The translations under genes and the position numbers were made by a program. Source: Acephala macrosclerotiorum (Eukaryota > Ascomycota > Leotiomycetes > Helotiales > Mollisiaceae). From it: a stretch of 40,296 nt of DNA. Of this stretch, positions 1 through 13,261 are shown piece by piece. The stretch is taken from contig MU119595.1 in NCBI GenBank assembly GCA_014904845.1, forward strand, positions 1 through 40,296, written 5' to 3'. The notes under the pieces were generated by a model that worked only from the letters and a program-made list of their open reading frames with translations, made no database searches and had not been told where the DNA came from. The stretch's first letter is position 1. The number at the start of each line of letters is the position of its first letter.

Positions 1-128
1 TAATAAATTAATAAATTAATAAATTAATAAATTAATAAATTAATAAATTAATAAATTAATAAATTAATAAATTAATAAATTAATAAATTAATAAACTAAT
101 AAACTAATAAATTAATAAATTAATAAAA
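1..128. repeat. TAATAAAT tandem repeat
   Basis: Sixteen consecutive 8-bp units, TAATAAAT, run from the first base of the window. Units 12 and 13 (89-104) read TAATAAAC and the last unit reads TAATAAAA. The array probably continues upstream of the window. The unit does not resemble a fungal telomere repeat (TTAGGG). It may be slippage expansion inside RIP-degraded DNA. Confidence 0.95.
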
Positions 129-929
129 GTTTTATATTAAAATTTTATATTAAAAAATTATTTTTTAAAATTTTCGTTTTTTATATTAAATTGTTACGAT
201 TAATTTAATTAATTATAAATAATAATTAAAATTAAATTTATTAAAAAAAAACTTTTTAAAATTTTTTTTTTACGATTTACAATTTTTTAAATTTATATTG
301 CGATATTATAAATTATATTTCGAGCGTAAATTTTATCGAATAATAAAAATCTTTTTTAATTAATAAATATAATTACGATTTATAATATTTCGTAATTAAA
401 ATTGAAATTATATAATAATTATTAATTTAAATAAATTAAAATTGAAAATTTAAATAATTGAAATATATTTTCAATTTATAATACAATTATAATAAATTTA
501 ATAAATTAATAAATAAATAAATAAAATCGTAAAATTTTTAAAATTTTAATATTTTTAAATTCGATTATACGATAATTTTAAATATTTAAAATATTTTAAA
601 TTTTTTTTTCGATCGAAATTAAATATAATATTTTTTATTTTTATATTTTATAAATTTTAATTTAATTTAATTTTTTGAATTTAATTTAATCAATTTTATA
701 GAAATTATTATAAAAATAAAAATAAATAATAAAATATAATTTTTTTTTAATTTATTTTATTTAAATTATTATTTATATTTTTTATAATTAATATATTATA
801 AATTTTTTTTTAATAATTTTATAAAACGTAAAACGTTTTATTTAAAAAATTTTTTAATATATTTTTAATATTTATAAATTAATTATAATTACTTTTTTTA
901 AACAATATTTTATTATTTATTAAAATTAT

Positions 930-934
<5 letters not shown>

Positions 935-999
<65 letters not shown>

Positions 1000-1019
1000 A
1001 TATTAAAAAAAAAAAAAAA
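935..1019. repeat. Long poly(A) tract
   Basis: An uninterrupted run of 63 A (935-997), then TAATATT, then 15 more A (1005-1019). On the plus strand this could be the tail of an old non-LTR (LINE/SINE-like) insertion, or simply homopolymer expansion in AT-rich DNA. No LINE domain is readable upstream. Confidence 0.85.
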
Positions 1020-2044
1020 TTTTAAATTAATATAAAATTAAAAAATTCTAATTACAAAATTTAAAAAATAAAATTTAAATATTTTTTTTATAAATTATAA
1101 TAAATATTATATATATAAATATTTATATAATTTAAATAAATTTAAAATTATTTAAATATAATAAAAATTTTTTTTTATAAATTTTAAAAATTATTAAAAA
1201 AAAAATAATATAATTTTCTTTTTTTATATAATAAAATCATTTTAATTATAATAAAAAAAAATATAAAAAAAATTAATAAAAAAATAAAATCGTTTTAAAA
1301 TAAAAAAAAATAAAAAAAATTTAATTAAAGTTTTTTTATTATTTTAAAATTTAATAAATTTTTTTAAACGAGTTTTTATATATAATTTTAATTATTTATA
1401 TTAATAAATTTTAATTTAATTAAAAATTTAATAATAATCGATTTAATATATTATTTTTTATTTAATTAATATTAATTTAAAATATTATTTATCGAATTTA
1501 TTAAAATATAATTAATTTAAATTAATATTAAATTAAATTAATTAAATAATAATTTATTTTTTTTAAATATTTTAAACGTTTTAATTTTTTAAACGAATTT
1601 TAAATAATTAAATATTTTAAAATTTATAAATATATAATAAATAATAAATTTAAAATTTTAAAAATAAAATTTTTTATATTATAAAATTTAAATATAATAT
1701 TTTTAATATTTTTAATTTAAAATCTTTTTAATATATATTTTATTTTATAAAATTTTTATTTATTAATTTAAAAATTTAAATTAAATAAAATAAATAACGT
1801 ATAATATATTTTATTTATATAAAAAAATAACGAATTTAATTAATAAATTTAATTAATTATAATTAAAAAATCGAAAATATATATTTATAAATAAAAATTT
1901 TAATATTTTTTATTTAAAAAATTAATATTTTAAATTTATATATTTTAATTAATTTAATACAATATAATATTTTTAATCAATTTAATTATATTTAAAAAAA
2001 TTAAAATTATTATTATTAAATCAAAAATTATTAATATTATTAAT

Positions 2045-2280
2045 AATTTTTATCGATTTAATTAAATAATCGTTTAAATAATTAATTAAATAATTTTAAT
2101 TTTAATTTTTATTATTTTTAATAATAATTATTATAATGTTTATTTTTTAATTTAATATTTATTTTATTTAATTATATAAATAAATAAATATTTTTTTTTA
2201 TAAAAAAAAACAAATAAAATTAAATTATTAATATTAAATCAAAATTTTAATATTTTATAATTTGTTTTTAAACGTATTAA
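2045..2280 (+). repeat. Dispersed AT-rich repeat, copy 1
   Basis: Matches 26785-26985 in the same orientation over about 230 bp, including shared blocks such as AATAATTATT and TTTAAACGTATTAATA. The two copies diverge abruptly right after the shared TTTAAACGTATTAATA (near 2281 and 26990), which looks like a repeat boundary. Both are RIP-degraded and the source element is unknown. Confidence 0.65.
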
Positions 2281-3451
2281 TAGTAATTAATAATTAATTT
2301 AATCGTTTAATTATAAAATAATAAAAATATTTATTAAATTAATTTATATAAAAAACTTTTAAAATTATATTAAAAAAAAAATTAAATTTTATTAAATTTT
2401 TAAAAAATCGAAATATTATAATATAATTATATTATTATAATATAATATATTTTATTTATTATTATTAAAATAATTTTTAAATATTTTATAAAAAATTTTA
2501 AATATAATACGAAGTTCGAAATTATTAAAAATAATTTTTATAAATACAATATAATTTAATAAATTATTTTTAACGAGTAAAATTAAATTTTTTTTAAAAT
2601 ATAATTTTAATTAAAAAAAATAATAATAATAATTTATAATATAAATTAATTTTAATATATTTTAATTAAATCGTAAATTAATTTATATAAATTTTACAAA
2701 ACGTAAAAAATTATTTATAAAACTTTTTTTAAAATAATAAAATTTATATTTTATTATTATTAAATAATATAATAATCGTAAAAACGTTAAAAAAATTATT
2801 TAAAAAATAATATTATTAAAATAATTTAAAAAAAAAAAATCGAAAAAACAAATATTTTAATAAAAAAAATACGATTAATTTAATTAAAACAAAAAAAAAA
2901 AAATAAAATATTTATAAATAAAATATTTAAAAAAAAAAATTTTAATAAAATTAAAAATTATTAAATTTTATTAAAATTTTTAATTATATAAAAATTAATA
3001 TTTAAAAAATCTCGAATAAAAATATTTTTAATAATGTTTTTAAAATTTATAATATTCGATAATATTTTTTAATATTAAATAAATTTTTATTATTTAATTT
3101 TATTTTAAAAATTCGATATTTAATAATAATTTTATTATTTTAATATTATTAAAAATTAAAAAAACGTTAAAATTTTTATTATTTTATTTTTTTTAATTAT
3201 TAAACGAATTTAAATTAAAATTTATTATTTTAATAAAAATTTATAATAAAAAATTTAATATTATAAAAAAAAAAATTATTTAATATATTTATTTAAATAT
3301 TTAAAAATTTATATTTTAAAATAAATATTATAATACGTTTTTAATTATATTTATTAATAAAATTAATAAATTTTATTATTAAAAATTTATTAAAAAATTT
3401 TTTTTTTAATAAAATAATTAAAATCGTAAAATTAAATTTTAAAATCGAAAA

Positions 3452-3686
3452 ACGTTAAAATCGAATATTTAATTAATAAAATTATTAATATTACTAAAAA
3501 TATTTATTATTAATAATAAATTAAAAACGAAATAAATAAATTAAATAATTCGTTAATTGATTATAAATTGTAAATTTAATAAACGCGTAAAAATTAAAAA
3601 ATATAATCTCAACTTTATTACAAACGGCGCTAGTCCCGATTTGGCCTAGTGCCGCACGTGACTACTAAACTAATATTGTATTTACA
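3452..3686 (-). repeat. LTR1 (3' LTR of element 1)
   Basis: Aligns with LTR2 and LTR3 along its length. The right end reads TTTACA, so on the minus strand it begins TGTAAA. It holds the conserved GC-rich core (about 3625-3665: CGGCGCTAG, TCCCGAT, GGCCTAGTGCCG, CACGTGAC). The left end is placed by alignment to LTR2 and may be off by some tens of bases. The bases just outside the right end read GAAAAAATTGCCAG on the minus strand, a weak candidate for a polypurine tract. Confidence 0.8.
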
Positions 3687-3989
3687 CTGGCAATTTTTTC
3701 TTTGTAATAAAAATTAATTTAATTTAATTATTTAAAAAAGTAATTTTTTTTTTTATTATAATTCGTTAATATATAAAACTTGTTAATATTTCAATATAAA
3801 AATTATATAATTAAACTTTGAAAACAATATTAATAAATTAGTATTATTCTCGAAATTCGTTAAAAATTATAAATATCGAGATTAAAATAAAATTTTTTTT
3901 TTGATCTTATAAATTAAATAATTACAAAATTTAAAATATAACGTAAAAATTTTTATTTTTTTATTTTTTTTTAATTTTTTATATTATTT

Positions 3990-5480
3990 TTCTTATTATT
4001 CTTTTTTTAATTTATTTTTTTATTCGAATTTTAAAATAATTCGTATTTAAAAACTTTTTTAAAGTCTTATTAAATATTAATTTTATTATAGTATTTATTA
4101 AATTATTTTGATTATTGATTTATTGAATTTTTTATAATTTTTTATATTTATACGATTGGTAAAAAGTTATAATATCGATCATAAAACGCTTTTTTTTAGT
4201 AGTTTTCAATTTGATTAAATATTCGTATAATAAATATGAGTTTATATAAACAATTATTGAGATTTTAAAAAAATCGAATTATTAAATAATTATATCAATA
4301 GTAAATTCGATTATAATCGCTATATCGACTCTTTTTACTATACTATATATTTTAAAAATTAGAATACTTTTAATAACGTGTTTATTTTTAATAAAATTGT
4401 AATAAATAAAATTTCTTTTGATTTCGAACTTTTTATTATTTAATTAACGTTTATTTATTAAAATAATTTTATATTCAATTTAAAAATTAAAATTTTTATT
4501 GTTTATAAATAAATTATTAATAAAAACGAAAAGTTTTATTGTAAACAAATTGAAAGTAATATATTTAAATTTTCGATTTAAATTTTTAATTTACTATTTC
4601 AATTTTTTATTCAATGTAATAATTTTTTTTTTCGTTAGATTTTAATATTAAATAATAATAAACAAATTGAAAATTGTTTTAAATTGACAAATTGTAATAA
4701 TATAAATTCTTTTAATTCGTTATTTTTAATATTTAATTTGAAAATTAAATGATTTAATATTTATTAATTTAATTTTTTTATTTTAATCTTTTTATTGTAA
4801 TTGAATTATATTTTCGAATTAAATTAAAACGTATTTATTGAAAATCAATAATATTTTTAGTATTAAAATCTTTTTAAATTTGATTAAAAATTTAATTTTA
4901 TTGAATTCATTTTTTTTAAAAATAAAAAATCCTTTTTCTATTAATATAAACGTATCGTCGATTTGTATTCTAACAACGTTGAAAAATCCTTTGATAATCG
5001 TAATTAAAAAGCAAAAATCGTATATCAATATAACTATAAACAATTTCTTTTTATAATATTTGTAATATATAATCTATTAATATATTTTTGTTTTCGCAAT
5101 TTTATATAAAGATTTCAAAATAATTATAATCGTATTTAGTAAATATAAATAATAAATTTCTTTTAATAAATGTATTAATATAAATCGTTAAAAATTTGTT
5201 ATAAATTAAATATAAATTTAAATAATATTACAAAGTCATATTTTAATTTTTTTGTTTGCAAATTAAATTAAAAAAAATATTAAAATAATAATCAATCATT
5301 AATTAATTTTTTGTATTATTGAAAATTATATAAAAATCAATTTTTTTTTTTCGTTATTATATTTTTGAATTATTAATTTCGATTTTTCGTAAAAAATATC
5401 AATAATTTTACTTTTGATTTCATTGATTAATTTCGAATTTTAATATATTTATTAAAATCGTATTAAACGAAATTAAAATT
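3990..5480 (-). pseudogene. Copia pol remnant: reverse transcriptase and RNase H
   Basis: Minus-strand translation shows parts of a fungal Copia polyprotein. Around 5450-5370 is a degraded stretch with FYEKSKLIIQKYNNE, matching the start of the RT domain. At 4966-4945 the frame reads IQIDDTFI; the DD (4959-4954) is the RT catalytic pair in the QxDD form used by this fungal clade. About 4195-4022 carries KRFMIDII, INNQNN and FNKTLKKFLNTN, matching the RNase H tail. Many codons show C-to-T or G-to-A substitutions and several stops interrupt the frame. The family is known; the assignment rests on reading by eye. Confidence 0.8.
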
Positions 5481-7599
5481 TTTTTTTATAATTAAATTAT
5501 CGATTTTTTTCTTTTAAAACGCTTTGAATAATTGTTTAAAAATTGTAATTATATTTTCTTTTTATAGTTTTAATAATAGTTTTATATCGCTCTTTTTTTT
5601 ACTTATTATAAAAATTATAAAAATTTTAATTTTTTCAACAATAATAATAAAAAATTAATCATTGAAATCTTTGTAATTTTTCTCGTTGTTCTTAACAAAA
5701 TTATAGCGTTCATTTTATTTAAATTCTTTATTATATACGTTTTTATTTTGTGATCTTTTTAAACGTTTTCAATTACGTTTTTTAATTAATTTTTCGTTTA
5801 TTTCATTCGATTAAAAAAATAAATTTTTTTTTTTTTAATTTTTTCAATTATTTTTTTGATTATTAATTCGATTATAAATTTTTAATATTTCTTTTTTCGT
5901 ATAATAAAGTTTAATAATCATTGAATGAAAACTAATCGATTTATAAAACATATCGATTATATATATTTCTCTATTAATTACTAATAATTTATATAATTTT
6001 TTTTATTCGCTTTTTTTACACTAAACGCGTACTTTAAATAGAATTAATAAATCTAATATAAACTTCGTATTTGAATCGTTTTTTATTGAAAGTACATCGT
6101 TAATTTAACATTAAATATATAAACAATATACTTTCTTAGTAATTACTCGAATTATTTCAATTCTTTTAATAATTAATAATAATAATACATTATTATTAAT
6201 TATTTTAAAGTATATTTCAAAGATTAATAATGTAAACACAATATCGTTCGATTTTGTCAAATTATTAACAATTTTAATTGTTATTTGTAAAATTATATTT
6301 TTATCGATTTATTTCTCGATTAATTCGTTGTAAATAATCTCGTAAATTCGATATAATAAAATATAGTATTTTTTTATTTTTTTTATATTATTATAAATTT
6401 TAATAAATATTTCTTTGATTTTAATTGTTATTGTTTTAATATTTTATTAAAATTTTATAGACGAGAAATTCTTTTTGATATTGTAAACAATATAATTTAA
6501 TAGTTTTTAATATATATCGATTTAATATATATGTAATATATTTTATATTATTTTTATAAATATATTTTTTATGAATTTAATAGTTTGAAATATTGTAAAT
6601 AAATTTATTATTTACAAAATTGATTTTCCATTTAAATATAGAACGTTAATAATAATCGAATAATTGAATTTATAATTATTTTACAAAGTAAATTTGAAAT
6701 TTTCAAGTAATTATTTATATATTTAATAATAATAATAATATTTAATAAAATGTTAAATATATTTAATATTTACGTTATAATTAATTCGTTAAAAAACTTT
6801 TATAAAACGTTGTATCGATAAATAATTAAAACGTTTATATAATTAGTATAATTTTATATTAGTAAAATAATTTCAAATTAAACTCTTTTTTAATTAGTAT
6901 AATAATATTTATAAATAATTTTATTTTTTTATAATAAAAACGATTTTGTTTTTTTGAATTAAAATATTCTTTAAATTGTCGAACTTTATATTTATAATAT
7001 TTATATTTTGAATATAAAATAAAAAAAATATATTTGTAAAAACAATATAAAAAATAATAATATTTAATAAAATATCAATTCGAATAATTTCTTACGATAA
7101 AATAATACTTTTATTAAAGCGAATCTTATAAATTTCAATTGTAAATACATTCAATTGAACGCTAATATTAAACTTTCATAATACTATAAATTGCGATTGA
7201 CCAATAATTAATACTTCGACGATTTTATTATTCGATATAATTCTTTGAAAAACTTTTAAAAAATATCGATCTTCGAAAATAAAAAATAAACATTGATTCG
7301 ATTTAAGTAATTCAAATTATAATAATAAAATATTGAATATATTTTTTCTCGTAATAATATAACGAGTAAATTAATTATTTAAAATAATTATTATTTGCAT
7401 ATTATCGATTTTTTTAAACTCGATAAAATAGTTTTTTTTTTCGTTTTTTATTTTTATATTTATTAACAATTGATCAATTTCTATTATTTGATTATTTTTC
7501 AATAAACTTTTTATTTTTTCGATTTTAATAAAAAAATTCTAATAATAAATTATTATAATATTTCGATTTATTGTATATTGAATTTACTATCGAAATTTT

Positions 7600-7700
7600 A
7601 CATATACTTATTATCGCTTTTTTATTGTATACTTTATTGATCAATATTTCGATTTACTATAAATATAATATTTTTTCTAATATAATCTTTCTTAAAATCT
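7600..7700 (-). pseudogene. Copia gag zinc-knuckle remnant, element 1
   Basis: The minus strand of about 7621-7676 reads KKYYIYSKSKY, a stop, then SIKYTIK. The spacing fits the fungal Copia gag knuckle in which Cys, His and Trp occupy the Tyr and stop positions; Cys to Tyr, His to Tyr and Trp to stop are all G-to-A or C-to-T changes. The open plus-strand frame over the same bases (7571-7846, 91 codons) is antisense to this and is probably accidental. Confidence 0.6.
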
Positions 7701-9546
7701 ATGATTTCCACGATATTCATTTCGAAAAATTTTTCGATTTCGATATTCTTAACTTTGTATTTGATCGCGTTTTTTACCTCGTTTTCAATAAATACAATCA
7801 ATCTAATTTTAATCGAACTCGTTTTTTTTTTGATCTTGAAAAATAGAATTTAAACTATACTACTGTATTTCACGTAATCGCGTTACAATATTTACTACTA
7901 ATCGCAATTCAATATAAACGCTTTTAAAAGTATTAACGAATTTATAAAAAACAAAATTATACTTTTCAATACTTTAATAAACGTTAATAATTTGATTTCA
8001 CAAATTATATTCTATTTAATATTCCAATAATAAATTTAATTAAATCTTTTGAAATTAATTAAAAAATATTTGTAAATATTTCAATTTAATCTTTATTAAA
8101 TTAATCGTAATAATCTTTACTAAAATTGTTTTTTTTTATAAAAACATATATAATTAACAATTTTTTTTAATCTCGAAATAAATTTTTATTATTGTTATTA
8201 ATATAATAAAATCGAAACTTTTTCTTAAAAATCTATTGAAATAAAACGCGTTTACACGTTCTATAAAACTAATAAAAAATACTTTATTATATTAATTTTA
8301 AAATAATTCGATTTTATTACAATAATTATAAAATATTAATAATTTGCGATTAAAAATATCATATAACTCTTTATTATACTTTTTATTATCAATATAAATT
8401 TTTATTAAATCTATAAACAATTTAATAAAAATATTTTGTAAATTATTATATTAACTCGATTATTATTAAAAAAATTACTAATAAATATATTAAATATTTT
8501 ATATAATACTAAACAAATTCGTATTTATAAAAAAAATTACAATAAAAAAAATATAAAAAATATTCGTAAAAATAATCGTATTCGTAATAAAAAAATTCGT
8601 ATTAATAATTGAAATCGTAAAAATAATTATATTCTAATTATTGAATACTAATACTAAAATACTTTGATTTACTAATTGAATTGATCGATTTTATCGAGAA
8701 AAAAAAATTTTATTTTTCAATTGATCGACGATTTTTATTTATATCTATTTATGAAACTCTTTTTATTAAAAAACTTTTTTCAAATTATTAATAATAAACT
8801 TTATTTTTCAATATTTAAACTTTATAAATACGTAAAAATCTCGTAAACGACGTATAAAATTTTTATATATTAAACGTAAAATTTTTTATAAATAACTCTC
8901 AAAGTTTTCTTAAAAGTATTTTTATAAATTACAATCAAAATATTTTTTCTTTTTATATACTTTAAAGTAATAAAAAATATATTTATTCAATATTATTTTA
9001 TTGAAATTTTTATTATTCATAAAATCGAAATTTTTTTTTTATTTGTTTTTATCGTAAAAAAACTTGATTTTAAACAAATTTACTATTTTAAAAAATAATT
9101 ATATAATAAATAATAAAAAGATTAAAAGTTTTAATTCGAATTCAAATAAATATTATTATTAATATTTATATACTTTCGATCAAATGACAAACAAAAACGT
9201 AAAACTTTTTTTGAGAATTCGTTTTTGATATAAATTCGAGTAAATTAATACAAATTTAAAATCGTTTTCACGCTTTTCTATTCGTTTTTCGTAAACGTTA
9301 TTATTTTGCGTAGTAAATGTAAACTTGAAAAGTAAATACAAACTTAAAACCGTTCTCGTATTATTTTTTTTAAGTCTTTAATAATCTCGATACTTTCGAT
9401 ACGTTTCTATAAAAAAGTTTTTATAGATTTTTATTCTTTCGAAAGTATATTAATTATTTTAAATACTTTCTTATAAAAAACAAACTATTTAAAAAATTTA
9501 TTTTCTTTTGTAAATCAGTTTTTTTTAAATAAAAATTTAATTGTTC

Positions 9547-9782
9547 TGTAATTGATTAAACAACTACTAATTAATATTAATATTACTAGAAATATTTATT
9601 ACTAGTAATAAACTAAAAACGAAATAAACAAATAAATTGAATAATTCGTTGATTAATTATTAGTTCTAAATCTAATAAATGCACAAAAATTGAAAAATAT
9701 AATCTCAACTCTAGCGCAAACGGCGCTAGTCCCGATCTGGCCTAGTGCCGCACGTGACTACTAAACTAATATTGTACCTACA
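9547..9782 (-). repeat. LTR2 (5' LTR of element 1)
   Basis: The best preserved of the three LTRs, 236 bp. It starts TGTAATTG and ends CCTACA, so both ends have TG/CA termini (TGTA...TACA). The GC-rich core lies at about 9711-9765, with an imperfect inverted repeat (CGGCGCTAG and CTAGTGCCG) and an E-box-like CACGTG. On the minus strand the LTR begins TGTAGGTACAATATTAG. Element 2 abuts it directly at 9783. Confidence 0.9.
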
Positions 9783-12700
9783 ATTATAAATAGTTTTTTT
9801 TATTGTATTTACAATATGTAATTTATTAATATATTTTTATTTTTATAATATTATATAAAAATTTCAAAATAATTATAATCGTATTTAATAAATATAAATA
9901 ATAAATTTTTTTCGATAAATATATTAATATAAATCGTTAAAAATTTATTGTAAATTGAATATAAATTTAAATAATATTACGAAATTATATTTCAATTTTT
10001 TTATTTAAAAATTAAATTAAAAAAAATATTAATATTATAATTAATTACTAATTAATTCTTTAAATCATTGAAAATTATATAAAAAAAAATTTTTTTTCAT
10101 TATTATATTTTTAAATTATTAATTTTAATTTTTTATAAAAAATATTAATAATTTTATTTTTAATCTCGTTAATTAATTTCGAATTAAAAATTCGAATTTT
10201 AATATATTTAATAAAATTGTATTAAACAAAATTGAAAATTTTTTTTATAATCAAATTATTAATTTTTTTTTTATAATTTCAATAATAATTTTATATTGTT
10301 TTTTTTTATTTATTATAAAAACTATAAAAATTTTTGTTTTTTTAATAATAATAATAAAAAATTAATTATTAAAATTTTTATAATTTTTTTTATCGTTTTT
10401 AATATAATTATAATATTTATTTTATTTAAATTTTTTATTATATATATTTTATTTCGTGATTTTTTTAAACGTTTTTAATTACGTTTTTTAATTAGTTTTT
10501 AATTTAATTCGTTCGATTTAAAAAATAATAAAGTTTTTTTTTAATTAAAAAATAATAAATTATTTTTTTAATTATTAATTCGATTATAAATTTTTAATAT
10601 TTTTTTTTTTATATAATAAAATTTAATAATTATTAAACGAAAATTATCAATTTATAAAATATATCGATTGTATATATTTTTTTATTAATTATTAATAGTT
10701 TATATAATTTTTTTTATTCGTTTTTTTTATATTAAATATATATTTCGAATAAATTTAATAAATTTAATATAAATTTCGTATTTAAATCGTTTTTAATTGT
10801 AAACGTATTATTAATTTAATATTAAACGTATAAACGATATATTTTTTTAATAATTATTCGAATTATTTTAATTTTTTTAATAATTAATAATAATAATAAA
10901 TCGTTATTAATTATTTTAAAGTAAATTTTATCAAATTATTAATAATTTTAATTACTATTTATAAAATTATATTTCTATCGATTTATTTTTCGATTAATTC
11001 GTCGTAAATAATCTCGTAAATTTAATATAATAAAATATAATATTTTTTTATTTTTTTATATTATTATATATTTTAATAAACATTTTTTGATTTTAATTAT
11101 TATTATTTTAATATTTTATTGAAATTCTATAAACGAATTTTTTTTTTAATATTATAAATAATATAATTTAATAATTTTTAATATATATTAATTTAATAAA
11201 TATATAATATATTTTATATTATTTTTATAAATATATTTTTTATAAATTTAATAATTTGAAATATTATAAACGAATTTATTATTTATAATATTAATTTTTT
11301 ATTTAAATATAAAACGTTAATAATAATTAAATAATTAAATTTATAATTATTTTTTAAATAATAATAATATTTAATATTTATATTATAATTAATTCATTAA
11401 AAATTTTTTATAAAACGTTATATCGATAAATAATTAAAACGTTTATATAATTAATATAATTTAATATCGATAAAATAATTTCAAATTAAATTTTTTTTCA
11501 ATTAATATAATAATATTTATAAATGATTTTATTTTTTTAAATTAAAATATTCTTAAAATTATCGAGTTTTATATTTATAGTATTTATATTTTAAATATAA
11601 AATAAAAAAAATATATTTATAAAAATAACGTAAAAAATAATAATATTTAATAATATATTAATACGAATAATTTTTTATAATAAAATAATATTTTTATTAA
11701 AACGAATTTTATAAATTTCGATCGTAAAAATATTTAATTTAATATTAATATTAAATTTTTAAAATACTATAAATTACGATTAATTAATAATTAATACTTT
11801 AATAATTTTATTATTTAATATAATATTTTAAATTTTTTTTAAAAAATATCGATTTTCGAAAATAAAAAATAAATATTAATTCGATTTAATTAATTTGAAT
11901 TATAATTATAAAATATTAAATATATTTTTTTTTATAATAATATAATAAATAAATTAATATTTCGATTTACTATAAATATAGTACTTTTTTTAATATAATC
12001 TTTTTTGAAATTTATAATTTTTACGATATTTATTTCGAAAAAATTTTCGATTTTAATATTTTTTTCGATTTTATTTTCGATCGTATTTTTATTTTTATTT
12101 TTTATACGTATAATCGATTTAATTTTAATTAAACTCGTTTTTTTTATTTTGAAAAATAAAATTCAAATTATATTATTATATTTCACGTAATCGCGTTATA
12201 ATACTTATTATTAATCGTAATTTAATATAAATATTTTTAAAAATATTAATAAATTTATAAAAAATAAAATTATATTTCGTTTAATATTTTAATAATAAAT
12301 TAAATTAAATTTTTTAAAATTAATTAAAAAATAATTATAAATAATTTAATTTAAATTTTATTAAATTAATTATAATAATTTTTATAAAAATATATATAAT
12401 TAACGATTTTTTTTAATTTTAAAATAAATTTTTATTATTATTATTAATATAATAAAATTAAAATTTTTTTTTATAAATTTTATGAAAATAAAATATATTT
12501 ATACGTTTTATAAAACTAATAAAAAATATTTTATCGTATTAATTTTAAAATAATTTAATTTTATTATAATAATTATAAAAAATTAATAATTTATAATTAA
12601 AAATATTATATAAATTTTTATTATATTTTTTATTATTTATATAAATTTTTATTAAATTTATAAATAATTTAATAAAAATATTTTATAGATTATTATATGT

Positions 12701-13238
12701 ATTCGATTATTATTAAAAAAATTATTAATAAATAAATTAAATATTTTATATTATATTAAATAAATTCGTATTTGTAAAAAAAATTGTAATAAAAAAAATA
12801 TAAAATAAATTCGTATTTATAAAAAAAATCGTAATAAAAAAAATATAAAAAATAATCGTAAAAATAATTATCGTTTTAAAAAAGAAATTCGTATTATTAA
12901 TTAAAATCGAAAAAGTAATTACGTTTTAAATATTAATTATTAATATTAAAATATTTTAATTTATTAATTTAATTAATCGATTTTATCGAAAAAAAAAAAA
13001 ATTTATTTTTTAATTAATCGATAATTTTTTTTTATATTTATTTATAAAATTCTTTTTATCAAAATTTTTTTTTTAAATTATTAATAATAAATTTTTTATT
13101 TTTTAATATTTAAATTTTATAAATACGTAAAAAATCTCGAAAACGATATATGAAAATTTTATATATTAAATATAAAGTTTATTACGTACATTTTTTAAAG
13201 TTTTTTTAAAAGTATTTTTATAAATTACAATTTAAATA

Positions 13239-13261
13239 CAGTCAAACCTCGCCATAAGGAT
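13239..13261 (+). repeat. Left terminal inverted repeat of pogo-like element
   Basis: Perfect reverse complement of 15062-15084. It starts with CAGT directly after TA, as in pogo/Tigger elements. Confidence 0.95.

Larger units (their letters stand above)
129..3451. other. AT-rich RIP-degraded block, origin not identified
   Basis: No gene is visible. The stretch is almost only A and T, and the remaining C and G are mostly in CpG, as expected after saturating RIP of a repeat. Parts are repeated elsewhere: about 121-250 resembles 24270-24400 and 38590-38680, and about 2045-2280 resembles 26785-26985 in the same orientation. The block to its right is a Copia element, so part of this stretch could be the lost 3' end of the neighbouring element, but no reverse transcriptase or RNase H motif could be read in it. 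Confidence 0.75.
3452..9782 (-). mobile_element. Ty1/Copia-type LTR retrotransposon, element 1 (RIP-degraded)
   Basis: A nearly complete Copia-like element on the minus strand. The 5' LTR is 9547-9782 and the 3' LTR is about 3452-3686. The internal region reads, from right to left, a gag-type zinc knuckle (about 7620-7680), the start of reverse transcriptase (about 5460-5370), the RT catalytic box (4954-4959) and the RNase H tail (about 4195-4022). This is the order expected for gag-pol. The body is riddled with stops and C-to-T type changes, so it cannot be active. It keeps more non-CpG C/G than elements 2 and 3, which suggests it is younger or was exposed to fewer RIP cycles. The left end is approximate because LTR1 is degraded there. 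Confidence 0.85.

Noticed and set aside
1..128. Telomeric repeat at the window start
   Set aside because: The unit TAATAAAT lacks the G-rich strand of fungal telomeres and grades into ordinary AT-rich DNA.
3625..3660. GC-rich LTR core as a tRNA gene or tRNA-derived SINE
   Set aside because: It has a hairpin but no cloverleaf or A/B boxes, and it lies inside an LTR in all three copies.
4838..5056. Plus-strand ORF of 72 codons
   Set aside because: It is the antisense of the Copia RT catalytic region, which is readable on the minus strand.
10296..10478. Small plus-strand ORF rich in Phe, Ile and Lys
   Set aside because: Composition simply reflects AT-rich codons; it lies in degraded Copia element 2, whose coding strand is minus.
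12005..12190. Small hydrophobic ORF that could be called a membrane peptide
   Set aside because: AT-rich DNA yields Phe/Ile/Leu runs by chance; the region aligns with the antisense of element 1 gag.
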